Origin: Phaeobacter sp. 22II1-1F12B
GTDB lineage: Bacteria; Pseudomonadota; Alphaproteobacteria; Rhodobacterales; Rhodobacteraceae
Reading direction: 5' to 3'
NCBI RefSeq assembly: GCF_002210165.1
Contig: NZ_AQQP01000007.1
Location: 186,001 to 250,000 of the forward strand
Length of the DNA stretch: 64,000 nt
Of the stretch, positions 62,337 through 64,000 are shown in pieces. Below the pieces are notes generated by a model. That model had not been told where the DNA came from and did no database searches. It worked only from the letters and a program-made list of their open reading frames with translations. Positions within the stretch are counted from its first letter, which is position 1; each line of letters starts with the position of its first letter. A program made the position numbers and the translations under genes.

Positions 62337-63134
62337 TCAAAGGCCAAAACGGGCGAATTCCGCCCGCTCCTCGATGCTTCCGATAGCGTCCTGCGCCAGT
62401 GACGCGCCAAAGCGCGACAGGAAGGGCCGCTTCATCGCATAGCGCCGAAATTTGGTCTTTTCGCCAAACCGGGCCAGCATCTTGGGTTTCAGATGTCCGA
62501 TCCCGTCGATCAGGCCAAGTTCGGCCGCACGCCGCGCCAGCCAGATTTCCCCGGTGAAAAGATCATGTTTGGTATCAAGCTTTTCGCCCCGGCGCGATTT
62601 CACGTAGGAAATGAAATTCCCGTGCATATCGTCCAGCAGGGTCTTGAGACGCGCCACGTCTTCAGGATTTTCAGGGCTGAACGGGTCGAGCATGGATTTC
62701 GATTTTCCGGCCGTATAGACGCGCCGTTCGACCCCCTGCCTCGCAAGGAATACATGTGCACCGAACCCGGCCGAGATCACCCCGATGGACCCGAGCACGG
62801 AACAGTCATCGCCATAGATTTCATCCGCCGCCGCGGCGAGCCAGTAGCCGCCCGAGGCTGCAACGTCCTCGACAAAGGCGAAAACCGGAATGTCGTTTTC
62901 CTCGGACAGGCGGCGGATGCGCGCGCCGATCAGCGAGGACTGCACCGGCGAGCCGCCGGGCGAATTGATTTCAAGAGCTACGGCGACGGGTTTGCCGCGC
63001 TTGAATGCTTTTTCAAGGATCGGGGCCAATGCCGCGTCGGTCAGCGAGGCACGCCCCGCCATCCCGATAGTTCCGCTCATCCGCACGACCGATACGATCG
63101 GCGGTTTTTTGATAAAGGGCAGCCGTAACATCAT
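62337..63134 (-). CDS. S49-family serine peptidase
   Basis: The 265-residue protein belongs to the SppA/SohB family. The catalytic Ser is in EDVAASGGYW and the general-base Lys in YTAGKSKSMLDPF. It is one peptidase unit long and has little N-terminal hydrophobicity, so it may be cytoplasmic or peripheral. Two adjacent ATGs (63134, 63131) are possible. It heads the unit with the zinc-ribbon protein, exchanger and SDR. Confidence 0.9.
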   Translation of the reverse strand: MMLRLPFIKKPPIVSVVRMSGTIGMAGRASLTDAALAPILEKAFKRGKPVAVALEINSPGGSPVQSSLIGARIRRLSEENDIPVFAFVEDVAASGGYWLAAAADEIYGDDCSVLGSIGVISAGFGAHVFLARQGVERRVYTAGKSKSMLDPFSPENPEDVARLKTLLDDMHGNFISYVKSRRGEKLDTKHDLFTGEIWLARRAAELGLIDGIGHLKPKMLARFGEKTKFRRYAMKRPFLSRFGASLAQDAIGSIEERAEFARFGL

Positions 63135-63240
63135 GAATACGGATGTAGATTGGCGACTGCCCCTAAACAAGGTGTGAGGTCAACTTGACTTGTGGGCAAG
63201 GCACGAATTCATGCCTCGCCAGCAAAAATACCACGCGGCG

Positions 63241-64000
63241 TCAGCTGCGGATGCGCCAGCCGGTACGGAAGATCAGCCAGATCACGCCAAGGCACAGCCC
63301 GGTAAACAAGGCGATCGCGAACAGGCTAATGCCAATCGGCACATCTGCCATGTCGAAGAACGCCCAGCGAAACCCGGAGATCAAATAAAGAACCGGGTTG
63401 AAATGCGTGACGGTCTGCCAGACCGGCGGCAGCATCGACACCGAATAGAACGACCCGCCCAGAAAGATCAGCGGCGTGACGATCAGCAACGGCACCAGTT
63501 GCAGTTGTTCGAAATTCTTCGCCCAGATGCCGATGATGAATCCGAAAAGCGCAAAACTCAGACAGGTCATGACCAGAAAGGCGACCATCGCCAGCGGGTG
63601 GGCGATATTCAGATCGACGAAGAAATTCGCAGTGATCAGGATCACGACACCGATGAAAAGCGCCTTGGTCGCTGCCGCTCCCACATAGCCAAGCACGATC
63701 TCGAAAAAGCTGATCGGCGCGGACAGATGTTCATAGATCGTGCCGATGAACTTGGGGAAATAGATACCGAAAGCCGCGTTGGAAATCGACTGCGTGATGA
63801 CCGAAAGCATGATCAGCCCCGGCACGATGAAGGCCCCATAGCTGACGCCCTCCACCTGATCGATCCGGCTGCCGATGGCGGCCCCGAAGACCACGAAATA
63901 CAGAGAGGTCGAGATCACCGGCGAGACAAAGCTTTGCATGATCGTCCGGAAGAAGCGCGACATCTCGAACCGGTAGATGGCGGCAATAGCGATCCAGTTC
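63241..64000 (-). CDS. ABC-2 type transporter permease (5' end cut by window edge)
   Basis: The visible 252 residues hold about six membrane helices in the ABC-2 permease layout, with [21 protein letters not shown] near the N-terminus and [15 protein letters not shown] later. The frame runs to the end of the window as ..[13 protein letters not shown]. The last visible base, G, fits the third base of an ATG, so probably only two bases of the start codon are missing. The partner ATPase gene should lie just outside. Confidence 0.9.
   Translation of the reverse strand, partial: NWIAIAAIYRFEMSRFFRTIMQSFVSPVISTSLYFVVFGAAIGSRIDQVEGVSYGAFIVPGLIMLSVITQSISNAAFGIYFPKFIGTIYEHLSAPISFFEIVLGYVGAAATKALFIGVVILITANFFVDLNIAHPLAMVAFLVMTCLSFALFGFIIGIWAKNFEQLQLVPLLIVTPLIFLGGSFYSVSMLPPVWQTVTHFNPVLYLISGFRWAFFDMADVPIGISLFAIALFTGLCLGVIWLIFRTGWRIRS

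Noticed and set aside
1-64000. tRNA, rRNA, CRISPR arrays, insertion sequences, integrases or phage genes
   Set aside because: None seen. No tRNA-like T-loop or acceptor pairs in intergenic DNA, no regular spacer arrays other than the 11-bp units, and no transposase or integrase motifs in any frame.

Overview
The window is a GC-rich, densely coded piece of chromosome from an alphaproteobacterium, most likely the Roseobacter branch of the Rhodobacterales. Pointers are the lysA / TIGR02302 / zinc-ribbon neighbourhood, polyhydroxybutyrate genes (phaA, phaB), a 44-residue aa3 oxidase subunit IV, ETF-ubiquinone oxidoreductase, a DmdC-type acyl-CoA dehydrogenase, a SoxR without SoxS, and the pyrB-(two membrane proteins)-pyrC-plsY order. 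I see no rRNA, tRNA, IS element, prophage, integrase or CRISPR array. It reads as core genome, not a genomic island.

Layout. 0-8.4 kb: zinc-ribbon regulator-like protein, TIGR02302 protein, lysA, an ATP-grasp gene, a small lipoprotein and argH, with a divergent TlpA-type thioredoxin. 8.5-14.6 kb: unknown protein, tag, phaA, phaB with a strong terminator, DUF465, a tRNA1(Val)-type methyltransferase, DUF2007 and a polyprenyl diphosphate synthase. 14.6-21 kb: ispE, a TPR protein, ETF-QO, a PEP mutase/isocitrate lyase homologue, and soxR facing a glyoxalase-fold gene across a recognisable SoxR box. 21-25.5 kb: greA preceded by a phased 11-bp repeat array, a membrane protein, KtrA/KtrB-type potassium uptake, a Tat-exported metallo-hydrolase. 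25.6-31.7 kb: molybdenum cofactor genes (mobA, mobB, a two-part MoeA fusion, fdhD), azlC/azlD, a lipoprotein and aa3 subunit IV. 31.8-38.1 kb: DUF6173, MBL hydrolase and acyl-CoA dehydrogenase in one operon, then tsaC/sua5, yqgE, a DsbD-like periplasmic protein and a NUDIX hydrolase. 38.1-45.1 kb: RND pump with adaptor, moaB, a phosphoesterase and a uracil-DNA glycosylase. 45.1-49.9 kb: a secreted protein with a regular cysteine repeat, then pyrB, two membrane proteins, a dihydroorotase homologue and plsY. 49.9-64 kb: gshA, a membrane protein, rsmE, ubiA, an OmpA/BON protein with a coiled-coil partner, a DMT permease, moaE/moaD/pgsA, uvrC, an SDR enzyme, a Na+/Ca2+ exchanger, a small zinc-ribbon protein, an S49 peptidase, and an ABC-2 permease cut by the window edge.

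Recurring themes: molybdenum cofactor genes occur at three separate places (moaB; moaD/moaE; mobA/mobB/moeA with fdhD), which suggests molybdo-enzymes elsewhere in the genome. Many genes are translationally coupled through ATGA, GTGA or TGATG overlaps, and several starts are GTG or TTG. I did not find a clearly new multi-gene system. The observations most worth checking are: a phased array of five 11-bp units upstream of greA; two copies of a dispersed AT-rich double hairpin placed directly after minus-strand stop codons; a PyrC homologue that has lost the metal-binding HxH motif and the catalytic Asp; a MoeA fused to a separate N-terminal domain; and a secreted protein with a strict Cys-every-six pattern repeated three times.
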